This document shows positions 57,233 through 64,000 of a DNA stretch of 64,000 nucleotides, piece by piece. Position numbers and translations under genes: made by a program. The notes below the pieces were generated by a model. It ran no database searches. It worked only from the letters and a program-made list of their open reading frames with translations, and was not told the DNA's origin. Within the stretch, counting starts at the first letter, position 1. Each line of letters opens with the position of its first letter. The stretch is from a virus, in the IMG/VR virus record IMGVR_UViG_3300031952_000013, positions 1 through 64,000 of that record. The stretch is one strand, 5' to 3'.

Positions 57233-58366
57233 TTGAGTCAGTGGAATATTTCTTGGCGGCCTCGTGGATTTGGCGGTGTAGTTGGGCAAGAGCATGTGGT
57301 TCTATTCTTTCAAAAAGTTCTGGCTAACTGGTTTGATAAAGGAGAAACTCTGCCTATTGGAGTTTTGTTTGGGGGGCCGAGTGGAGTCGGAAAAACGACA
57401 ATTGCTAGGATAATAGGGGCATCTTTAAACTGTGATTGTCGAGTGGGGGTGGAACCGTGTGGGATGTGTAAATCGTGTAAGGATATTATAACAGGTACGG
57501 GAGGGATTTTAGAAATAGACGCAGCCTTTTTTGGTTTAGTTGATAATATTCGACAATTAAGGCAGCGATTAAGTTCATATGCTTTTAGTTCTTACCAGGT
57601 TGTTTTAATTGATGAGTGCCATGTTATGTCCCGCGAGGCATTTAATGTCTTACTCAAGTTGCTTGAGGAGCCATTGGACAGGGTATTCTTTATTCTGGTG
57701 ACTACAGCGACAGATAAGGTTATAGAGACTGTAAGAAGTAGGTTGATTGAATTCCGCTTCAAGTCGCTAAAATGGGATGTGGTATTTCCTTACATTTCTA
57801 AACTCCTCCAGGCTGAAGGGATTTTGTGTGAGTCGGAGGACATTGTAAAAAAACTTTACATGATAGCTGACCACAATTTTAGGGAGTTGCTGATGATGTT
57901 GGAGCAAGCTGCGGTTGTGGGTAATGGTAATATCTCGTCGGATGTTCTTCGGGGGCTTTATGGGAATCTGATGGTCTTTGATTCTATCATTGATTCTCTG
58001 GTGGAAGGGGATTTTGTTGGAGCGATTTCGTATTACGATGAGTATAGGTCAATGCAGCCGGATTTTTCTATCTTCTTGTCGGGATTTTTAGATGTACTGA
58101 CGGATAGGTTGAAGGTTGGTTTGAGGTCTGGTGATTCACGTTCTCCAATATATTTAGCAATAATTAAGAGTGTGTATGAACTTTTAGGGATGCGTTTGAC
58201 GACTAAAGGGGGTGTACAGGCCAAGTTGCTTTTTGCGAATGTGGTCCAACTGGTTAAAGGAGCAGAGGCTGGTCGTACTGGAACAGGGAAGTCATTAAAT
58301 GAAGAAGATGTATTTAACTTACTGACTGGTAAAGGGAAGTCGGTAGGTGCTGAGTCGAAACACTAA
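57233..58366 (+). CDS. DnaX-like clamp-loader ATPase
   Basis: 377 residues, TTG start after AAGGAAGG. W-R-P-R-G-F-G-G-V-V-G-Q, Walker A G-P-S-G-V-G-K-T-T, the zinc module (C-D-C ... P-C-G-M-C-K-S-C), Walker B L-I-D-E-C-H, L-L-K-L-L-E-E-P and V-R-S-R-L-I. It is the motor subunit that loads the sliding clamp. The length fits gamma, not tau. Confidence 0.9.
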   Translation: MSQWNISWRPRGFGGVVGQEHVVLFFQKVLANWFDKGETLPIGVLFGGPSGVGKTTIARIIGASLNCDCRVGVEPCGMCKSCKDIITGTGGILEIDAAFFGLVDNIRQLRQRLSSYAFSSYQVVLIDECHVMSREAFNVLLKLLEEPLDRVFFILVTTATDKVIETVRSRLIEFRFKSLKWDVVFPYISKLLQAEGILCESEDIVKKLYMIADHNFRELLMMLEQAAVVGNGNISSDVLRGLYGNLMVFDSIIDSLVEGDFVGAISYYDEYRSMQPDFSIFLSGFLDVLTDRLKVGLRSGDSRSPIYLAIIKSVYELLGMRLTTKGGVQAKLLFANVVQLVKGAEAGRTGTGKSLNEEDVFNLLTGKGKSVGAESKH

Positions 58367-58742
58367 AGAAGCCTATGGTCCCTATGAGTCTGCCTATAAA
58401 TCAATAACTCAAGACGCAGAAAAGGAGTTCCTGGCTAAGGTAGGAACCCTCACTGTGTTTCATAAAATCCTCATTGACCGAGTGGCTGATGCCTATGTTG
58501 CAGTCTTGAAGGCTGGTGAGATCACCCAAATTGGGGGGGATAATAAAGAGAAAGCGTCAGAACTCTTGACCAAGTGGTTAAGAGTTTCGTTAGCTGAACT
58601 GCATACGGCAGCCTTGGAAAAACAATCTAGGTTGCTATTTTTTGAGAAGGTTGTAGATATTGCTGAAAAGTCCGTCGCTGATGTATACTCTAGGAAGGAG
58701 TTGCTGACAAAGTTACGGGACTTGGTTGAGGAGAGAGGGTAA
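58347..58742 (+). CDS. Unknown protein before the terminase
   Basis: 131 residues, GTG start overlapping DnaX. Helical. Its position fits a small terminase, but no DNA-binding motif is seen. Confidence 0.5.
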   Translation: MLSRNTKEAYGPYESAYKSITQDAEKEFLAKVGTLTVFHKILIDRVADAYVAVLKAGEITQIGGDNKEKASELLTKWLRVSLAELHTAALEKQSRLLFFEKVVDIAEKSVADVYSRKELLTKLRDLVEERG

Positions 58743-58763
58743 CTGGTATGTGGGAGGAGTCGG

Positions 58764-59792
58764 GTGAAAATTCGGGTAGATGTTTGTATCAATGGAGATA
58801 AGGTTGATATTGATTCGTCGTTTTTGGAGCGCAGGGAGTCGTGGCTGTCCGGTACAGGTGTGTATCTGGAATTTATACTGAAGGGTAGTTACTTGGAGCC
58901 GTTTGATTTTGATGTTGTGGTTGGTGGGGATGGGGCGACGGTGAGCCGCCATTCTTGGAATCGGTTTTTCTTGAATCTCAAGTCCTCTGCTGAGGTTGTG
59001 TTTGTGGTGAAGGAATCTGGTAAGGTAGTGGCTGAAAAGAAACTAAATTTTAATGTTGTTCCTTTGTCTGTGCCTTTGCTCTTTACTGTGCCTTATCTGA
59101 CCTATTATTCTGTCTCGGATATTCGATACTTTGCCAATCGGATTTCGGAGAATATGGTTGGTGGAACGAGATTTATTCTATTCTCGTCACGGACTCTTTC
59201 GTATCTTTCTAAGGTGGACATGAATCCAGAGGATGGTTTTTGGAAATTGCATGAGCTTGTTCTCTCAATTCTGACGGAAAGAGGATTGTCGGTTTATGTT
59301 TCTCCTTTTGACGATAAAACTCTCTATACGACTCATATTCTAAAACAACTGAGGCCGATGCTTTTGTCTTATGCAGAGCGGAATTTGAAGTTCAACTTGG
59401 TATGGGATTTGAGCAGTGGGATTTGGAAAAGCGGAGTTTCAGGGATAGTAGACAGTTTTTGTAATAAGTTTGGTAGGGAAATTAAGATCGCCACCTGTCC
59501 TGAGTTTGCGTCTAAATTGGGAGGGGAGGGGTTTGCTCAGATTGTGGTTCGTGGGCTAATGACTGATGAGGTTGAGCCGAATACTATGGGAACGAAGATT
59601 TTTAGAGTCCATATTGTGACATCGGATTTCTATAAACTGCGGTCCTTTGTGGCTAGCCTGGTAAAGAATGGTTGGGGAGTGGAATGTGTGATGGAGGATG
59701 TTCCATCTTATATACGGAAGGTGCAATTTTCTCTTGGCAACGCTTTGTATAAGGGGTTTTTAGATGCAGGTGGTGGAAAAGCAGCTGATTGA
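58764..59792 (+). CDS. Unknown 342-residue protein
   Basis: GTG start. The N-terminal third is beta-rich (S-G-T-G-V-Y-L-E-F-I-L), the rest alpha/beta. It overlaps the large terminase gene by 29 bases. No motif recognised. Confidence 0.62.
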   Translation: MKIRVDVCINGDKVDIDSSFLERRESWLSGTGVYLEFILKGSYLEPFDFDVVVGGDGATVSRHSWNRFFLNLKSSAEVVFVVKESGKVVAEKKLNFNVVPLSVPLLFTVPYLTYYSVSDIRYFANRISENMVGGTRFILFSSRTLSYLSKVDMNPEDGFWKLHELVLSILTERGLSVYVSPFDDKTLYTTHILKQLRPMLLSYAERNLKFNLVWDLSSGIWKSGVSGIVDSFCNKFGREIKIATCPEFASKLGGEGFAQIVVRGLMTDEVEPNTMGTKIFRVHIVTSDFYKLRSFVASLVKNGWGVECVMEDVPSYIRKVQFSLGNALYKGFLDAGGGKAAD

Positions 59793-61434
59793 GTTAGCTC
59801 ATCCTTTTGATCGAGCCTTGTCTCGGATGAGGAATGAGGTTGATACAGCTAGTTCTGTCTTTGAATTTGAGCCGGTTCCTCTGCAAACATTCGTTACAGA
59901 TAAGGGATATTTGAGTCTTCCTCCTTTATCCTCTCGTCAGGCTGAGGCGGTGACTTACGCTACTCAGATTTATCGGGATGAGGAAATGAGGTTGTTGAAA
60001 TGGAGAAAGCACCGTCAGGTTGATGAGTGTGTTTTTCTCTGGGGTAAAGGGTCTGGGAAGGATTTTGTAGCTCGCATTATTCTTATGAGGATTGCTTATC
60101 TTCTTCTAGCGTTGAAAAATCCTCAGGCCTACTTCTACCATCCTGATATGCCGTGTGGGGTTGAGCGGATTGATATGCTAAATACGGCGACTACGAAAGA
60201 GCAAGCGGCTAATGTATTCTTTGGACCGTTGAAGAAGTACATCTCGACATCTCCATTCTTCAGGAATCGGGCGCAGGCATTCAGGTCGGAGATTAAGTTT
60301 GATAAGGCTATTCATCTTATTAGTGGGCATTCTGAAGCGGAGGCCCAAGAAGGTCTTAATTTGATTGCTGTTGTTCTGGATGAGATTGCGGCATTCAAGA
60401 CAGACGAAGAAGTGGCTGATATTAAGAGGATGAAACTCAGGAAGAATGTGCCGCAGTCAGCGGCTTCTTTGTATGATTTTGCGAAAAGTACAGTTATCAC
60501 TAGGTTTCCACAGGCAGGGAAAGTCATCTTGTTGTCCTTTCCTAGGTTCAATGGTGATTTCATTACGACTAAATATGAGGAAGGTAAAGACAAGCATCAT
60601 GTCTACGTAAGTAAAGGTGCGACGTTTGAAATTAATCCTATACGGAAGAAGTCGGATTTTGTTAGAGAGTTGGAAGAAAACCCAGAGAGGTATAAGGCTA
60701 GAATTCTTTGCGACCCAGGTATTGCTGAGGATGCATTCTTTAAGAATATGGCAGCAGTGAAGAGGAGCTTTAAGACGGAATTTGAATGCCCTGTGGATGA
60801 AACGACTGGTAGATTGAAGTCTTGGTTTGTGTGTAAAGATAATTTCTACCGTTTTGGTCATGTGGATTTAGCTAAGAACCGAGATAGGGCTGCTGTGGCT
60901 TTTTGTCACGCATTCCAGGTGGAGAAGAGACAGGTAGAAGTTAGGGAGGATAAAGAGGGCCAAGCAGAGACTAAAATTATTATTGTTGATTTGCCCCATG
61001 TTCGTCTTGATTGTCTGATGTACTTCAAAGCTCATCCTGGGGGAGAGGTTAATTTTGAGGTGGTTAGGGATAGTATCTTAGACTTTATTGATGCTCGTGG
61101 GTTCAAAGTTGAGTTAATTACTTTTGATGGTTATCAATCGGTCCAGATGAAACAGTCATTGGAGGCAAGGGGTATTGTGGTTGATGACCAATCAGTTGAT
61201 AGGACTAGGGAGGCTTATGAGACATGGCAGGATGCTATGTACGAGGGGAGATTTGTTTCCTATTATATCTCCGATTTGGTGGACGACGAAATTCCTTTTT
61301 TGATTGATTTTAAAGGACGTAAAATTGAGCACAGAAAGGGCGGAGGAAAGGATGGTAGTGATGCAGTTGCTGGTGCTGTCAATAACTGTGTGAAATCTGA
61401 GATGTGGGGATCGGTTGAATTTTGGACTGCATGA
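59764..61434 (+). CDS. terL: Terminase large subunit
   Basis: 556 residues. The ATPase has Walker A G-K-G-S-G-K-D (94-100) and Walker B V-V-L-D-E-I-A-A-F. The nuclease has G-H-V-D-L-A-K-N-R-D, I-T-F-D-G and K-D-G-S-D-A-V-A-G-A with the metal-binding Asp residues. It cuts and pumps DNA into the prohead. Confidence 0.9.
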   Translation: MQVVEKQLIELAHPFDRALSRMRNEVDTASSVFEFEPVPLQTFVTDKGYLSLPPLSSRQAEAVTYATQIYRDEEMRLLKWRKHRQVDECVFLWGKGSGKDFVARIILMRIAYLLLALKNPQAYFYHPDMPCGVERIDMLNTATTKEQAANVFFGPLKKYISTSPFFRNRAQAFRSEIKFDKAIHLISGHSEAEAQEGLNLIAVVLDEIAAFKTDEEVADIKRMKLRKNVPQSAASLYDFAKSTVITRFPQAGKVILLSFPRFNGDFITTKYEEGKDKHHVYVSKGATFEINPIRKKSDFVRELEENPERYKARILCDPGIAEDAFFKNMAAVKRSFKTEFECPVDETTGRLKSWFVCKDNFYRFGHVDLAKNRDRAAVAFCHAFQVEKRQVEVREDKEGQAETKIIIVDLPHVRLDCLMYFKAHPGGEVNFEVVRDSILDFIDARGFKVELITFDGYQSVQMKQSLEARGIVVDDQSVDRTREAYETWQDAMYEGRFVSYYISDLVDDEIPFLIDFKGRKIEHRKGGGKDGSDAVAGAVNNCVKSEMWGSVEFWTA

Positions 61435-61448
61435 TTTAGGAGGATTTT

Positions 61449-62822
61449 ATGAACGCAGAAACGACTGTAAAAATGCCTGAGGATGTAAAACAAGAACCAC
61501 CTAAGAACACTCTGGCTGAGTTTGGTACTGTCGGTATGGTTACCGATATGATGACCTATCTCCAAGATGAGGTCTTGGACAGGAGAGACATTACTTTAGA
61601 CCAACTCATTCAGATGACCAAGTGTGACGGTCAGGCCAGGGGTATCTTGAATGCAATTAAATATCCTATTAAGATGGCCAGACCCACTGTTAAGGAAGCC
61701 GAAGGCGGGACTAAAGAGGCTGAATTTATTAAGAAAAATCTTTTAGGTCCACCCGCTTCTGGTGGTATGGATACAGCTATCCAGACGATTATTAGTAGAA
61801 TGGCTTTGGCTATTCGAGACGGATATAAGATTTTTGAGAAGGTATGGGAGCAGAGGGAGGGCATGATATGGTTGAAGAGACTGGCTTATCGAAGCACTCT
61901 CTGTACGGATTTTATCTATGATGAAAGAGGGGTTATTAAAGGGGCTAGACAACAGACCTCCTTCCAGGGGAAGAGGTATGATGTGGAATGGGATAAAGAG
62001 AAAATTGCCTACTTTATTTATAACCCAGAGGAGAACCCATATAAGGGAGAGAGTGACTTTTATCCGGTATTTTATCATTATGATAAAAAACACAAGTTGT
62101 ATGCGATTGCTCACTTGGCTTATCAGTTGAATGCCTGTCCCATAAGGATTGGTAAGCACCCACAGAACTTGGGGAAGGAAGAACTGGAAAAGTTTAGAGA
62201 CGCTTTAAAGTCTCTAGGGACTACGGTTGTTATGACATTTCCTAACACTTGCGAGATTGATTCTTTTGAAAGTGGTAGGAAATTGACCGAGTTTCTGGGG
62301 TTGATTCAGCATCACGATGGTATGATGTCTAGGGTTTTCTTGACTCAGTTTATGAATCTAGGTCAGGAGGGTAGAGGAGGCAGTTATGCTTTATCTTCAG
62401 ACCAGAGCGACTTATTCCTTATGTCCCTCATGTCGTTACTGTTTGATGTTGCTGATGTGTTCAATACTCAGGTCATTCCTCAGTTGATTGACTGGAATTT
62501 TGGTACGGATAAGTACCCGAAATTGACCTTTACTCCATTCTCTGATACAATTAGAACAGCTATCATGGACACCTTCAAGACCATTCTGGCTGCGAGATTC
62601 CCGCAGGTTAGTGCCGAGATGGTTCTGGAGTTGGAAAAGAAGGTTGCTGAGGAACTGGGGTTGGAGATTGACTATGTAGCAGTACAGGCTAGGATAGAGA
62701 AAGAACGCGCTGCGCTACAGAATATTGAGACAAAAGCCACACCAAACAGTAAAAAAGGAGGTCCGGGTACGACTAAAGGGGCGAATGAGGAAGAATCTGA
62801 CGGTGATTTGGCATCTCAATAG
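61449..62822 (+). CDS. Portal protein, DUF935 (Mu gp29)-like
   Basis: 457 residues after AGGAGG. D-G-Y-K-I-F-E-K-V-W near residue 120 and the helical C-terminal end are typical of DUF935 portals; size and position after TerL agree. It forms the dodecameric DNA entry ring. The last 30 residues are low-complexity. Confidence 0.78.
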   Translation: MNAETTVKMPEDVKQEPPKNTLAEFGTVGMVTDMMTYLQDEVLDRRDITLDQLIQMTKCDGQARGILNAIKYPIKMARPTVKEAEGGTKEAEFIKKNLLGPPASGGMDTAIQTIISRMALAIRDGYKIFEKVWEQREGMIWLKRLAYRSTLCTDFIYDERGVIKGARQQTSFQGKRYDVEWDKEKIAYFIYNPEENPYKGESDFYPVFYHYDKKHKLYAIAHLAYQLNACPIRIGKHPQNLGKEELEKFRDALKSLGTTVVMTFPNTCEIDSFESGRKLTEFLGLIQHHDGMMSRVFLTQFMNLGQEGRGGSYALSSDQSDLFLMSLMSLLFDVADVFNTQVIPQLIDWNFGTDKYPKLTFTPFSDTIRTAIMDTFKTILAARFPQVSAEMVLELEKKVAEELGLEIDYVAVQARIEKERAALQNIETKATPNSKKGGPGTTKGANEEESDGDLASQ

Positions 62823-62832
62823 GAGAGGGTGA

Positions 62833-63546
62833 ATGCCGTTCCGAAATCAGCACTCCTGTATGATTAACGAGAAGGTTACAGGTAATATCCAGTCGAAGAG
62901 AGCGAAGACACCGTTTGGAGAGGTTTGGGTGGTTACTGGTACAGGGCCAAACGGTAAGGAAGTAGTCAGGAGCATTAGATTTCCCGCTACGATGTCGGTT
63001 AGTTCGGCTTCAAGCATTTGCAAGCAACGTGGTGGGAGGTTTGAACCGGCTACACCTTCTGACCCAAAGGCTCAACTTCTTTCAGAGAATTATGGTTTTA
63101 ATGAATTGTCGGCTTATGCGAAGAAAACCATTTTACGGTCTCTGATTGAGAGTTTTGATATGCCTGAAGGTGATGATGTTCAGTTGGCTAAGTGGAAGTC
63201 AGCTTCAGTGAATGATTTGCCCGATTCTGCTTTTCTGATTATTCTTCCTGGGGGAAAGAAGGATAAGGAAGGTAAGACGGTTCCCAGGTCTAAACGGCTA
63301 CTTCCTTACAAGAACGCTAATGGTCAGATTGACAAAGCGCATGTGCGGAATGCGATGGCCCGTGTTAATCAGGTACATGCGCCAGCTTCAGCAAAAAGGG
63401 CTGCTCTTGCTAAACTTATCAGGATTGCAAAAGCTCTTGGGATGGATGTGCAGGAGAGAAAGAAATTCAAACTGAGTGATGTTGATTATTACCTGGGTAT
63501 CTTAGAAGGTCTGGAGAACTTAAATGCCACTTCCAACTCCAAATAA
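62833..63546 (+). CDS. Head-region protein of unknown role
   Basis: 237 residues starting M-P-F-R-N-Q-H-S-C. The C-terminal part (Y-K-N-A-N-G-Q-I-D-K-A-H-V-R-N-A) is of a kind often found between portal and protease genes. It may be a head morphogenesis or scaffold-linked protein. Confidence 0.55.
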   Translation: MPFRNQHSCMINEKVTGNIQSKRAKTPFGEVWVVTGTGPNGKEVVRSIRFPATMSVSSASSICKQRGGRFEPATPSDPKAQLLSENYGFNELSAYAKKTILRSLIESFDMPEGDDVQLAKWKSASVNDLPDSAFLIILPGGKKDKEGKTVPRSKRLLPYKNANGQIDKAHVRNAMARVNQVHAPASAKRAALAKLIRIAKALGMDVQERKKFKLSDVDYYLGILEGLENLNATSNSK

Positions 63547-64000
63547 AGGCGAAAAGCAACAGGATTTTGTTTCTCGCTGTATTTCGTTTGAAACGAAGGC
63601 TTCTCCTGATAGGGAAGCCAACCAGATTCAAGCGATGTGTTACGCCCAGTGGAGAAGGGCCAAGGCGGGAAAACTGTCTGAGGAGGATTTTGGTACTATG
63701 GAGCATTATGCCCTCTTTGCAGACAATCAGGGTTACGCCTCACAATTTGCTAAGAAGAAGGGCGTTAGATTGTGGAGGAAGCAGATTCTCAAATTTGGAA
63801 CTTGGATTCATCCTGAAAATAAAGATATTACTTTTGATATTACTCCTAATGTGGTTAAGCAGATTATTGCTAATTTCAATTCTGGTGTTCCTGATGAAGC
63901 TCCGGTGACACTGACTCATTCGGATAATCCTAAGGATAAGACTGGTAAAATTAAGTCCTTTATTGAGACTTCTGGTGGGTTGGATGCTGTGTTTAGTTGT
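63524..64000 (+). CDS. Mu gpI-like prohead protease, 5' part
   Basis: Partial: 159 codons, cut by the window end. F-G-T-W-I-H-P ... F-D-I-T-P ... P-V-T-L-T-H-S-D-N-P-K-D-K-T-G-K-I matches the start of phage I-like protease/scaffold proteins, with the His as a possible catalytic residue. Overlaps the gene before. Confidence 0.65.
   Translation, partial: MPLPTPNKGEKQQDFVSRCISFETKASPDREANQIQAMCYAQWRRAKAGKLSEEDFGTMEHYALFADNQGYASQFAKKKGVRLWRKQILKFGTWIHPENKDITFDITPNVVKQIIANFNSGVPDEAPVTLTHSDNPKDKTGKIKSFIETSGGLDAVFSC

Overview
The window reads as part of one tailed double-stranded DNA phage genome (Caudoviricetes). Every supported gene is on the + strand. Genes are packed with 1-20 base overlaps, most have AGGAGG-type ribosome binding sites, and head, tail, lysis, replication and recombination modules are all present. 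No integrase, excisionase or lysogeny repressor was recognised. Both ends are cut inside structural genes: a tail-type gene ends at base 149 and a head-assembly gene runs off base 64000, so the genome is longer than this window. The host is a bacterium (sigma-70-like promoter at 31725, Shine-Dalgarno sites, bacterial-type clamp and clamp loader). Two radical SAM enzymes and a protein set very rich in cysteine suggest an anoxic host; that is inference.

Layout. 1-7.7 kb: end of the tail region, with a 1470-residue tail protein whose last 248 residues are about one quarter cysteine, a second protein of 247 residues made almost entirely of the same C-x-x-C repeats, a radical SAM/SPASM enzyme whose N-terminus carries four related Cys repeats, and a tail-fibre-like protein. 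7.7-10.5 kb: metallophosphoesterase, nucleoside deoxyribosyltransferase-like protein, two small membrane proteins and an amidase endolysin. 10.5-14 kb: SNF2-type helicase, DnaB-type helicase and a lone primase zinc domain. 14-38.6 kb: a long accessory region of small genes (many zinc-ribbon or one-helix membrane proteins), a tRNA-His-like gene, two G/T-rich non-coding repeat regions, an AT-rich inverted-repeat island around 25.1-25.9 kb, regulators (LuxR-type HTH, ECF-like sigma factor), a GH-like gene and a GC-richer island (35.4-38.0 kb). Two degenerate clamp-loader subunits (delta-prime-like and delta-like) lie at 32.3-34.1 kb. 39.4-58.4 kb: replication and recombination, with family A DNA polymerase, glycosyltransferase, RlpA-like protein, ssDNA-binding protein, RecA, DUF932-like protein, methyltransferase, a Rad50/SbcC-like ATPase apparently encoded in two halves, Mre11-like nuclease, Cas4-like nuclease, DnaN-like clamp, RuvC-like resolvase, uracil-DNA glycosylase, a large radical SAM protein and DnaX. 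58.4-64 kb: packaging and head start (large terminase, DUF935-like portal, gpI-like protease).

The most interesting system is at 3.8-6.9 kb. A phage tail protein and its neighbour carry about 130 cysteines in a C-x-x-C register and are followed directly by a radical SAM/SPASM enzyme, the enzyme class that installs thioether and other crosslinks in cysteine-rich peptides. I infer a phage-encoded post-translational modification system acting on a virion tail appendage, and I do not recognise it as a described system. Second in interest are the polymerase A enzyme combined with a full bacterial-type sliding clamp and three-subunit clamp loader, and the split Rad50-like ATPase.
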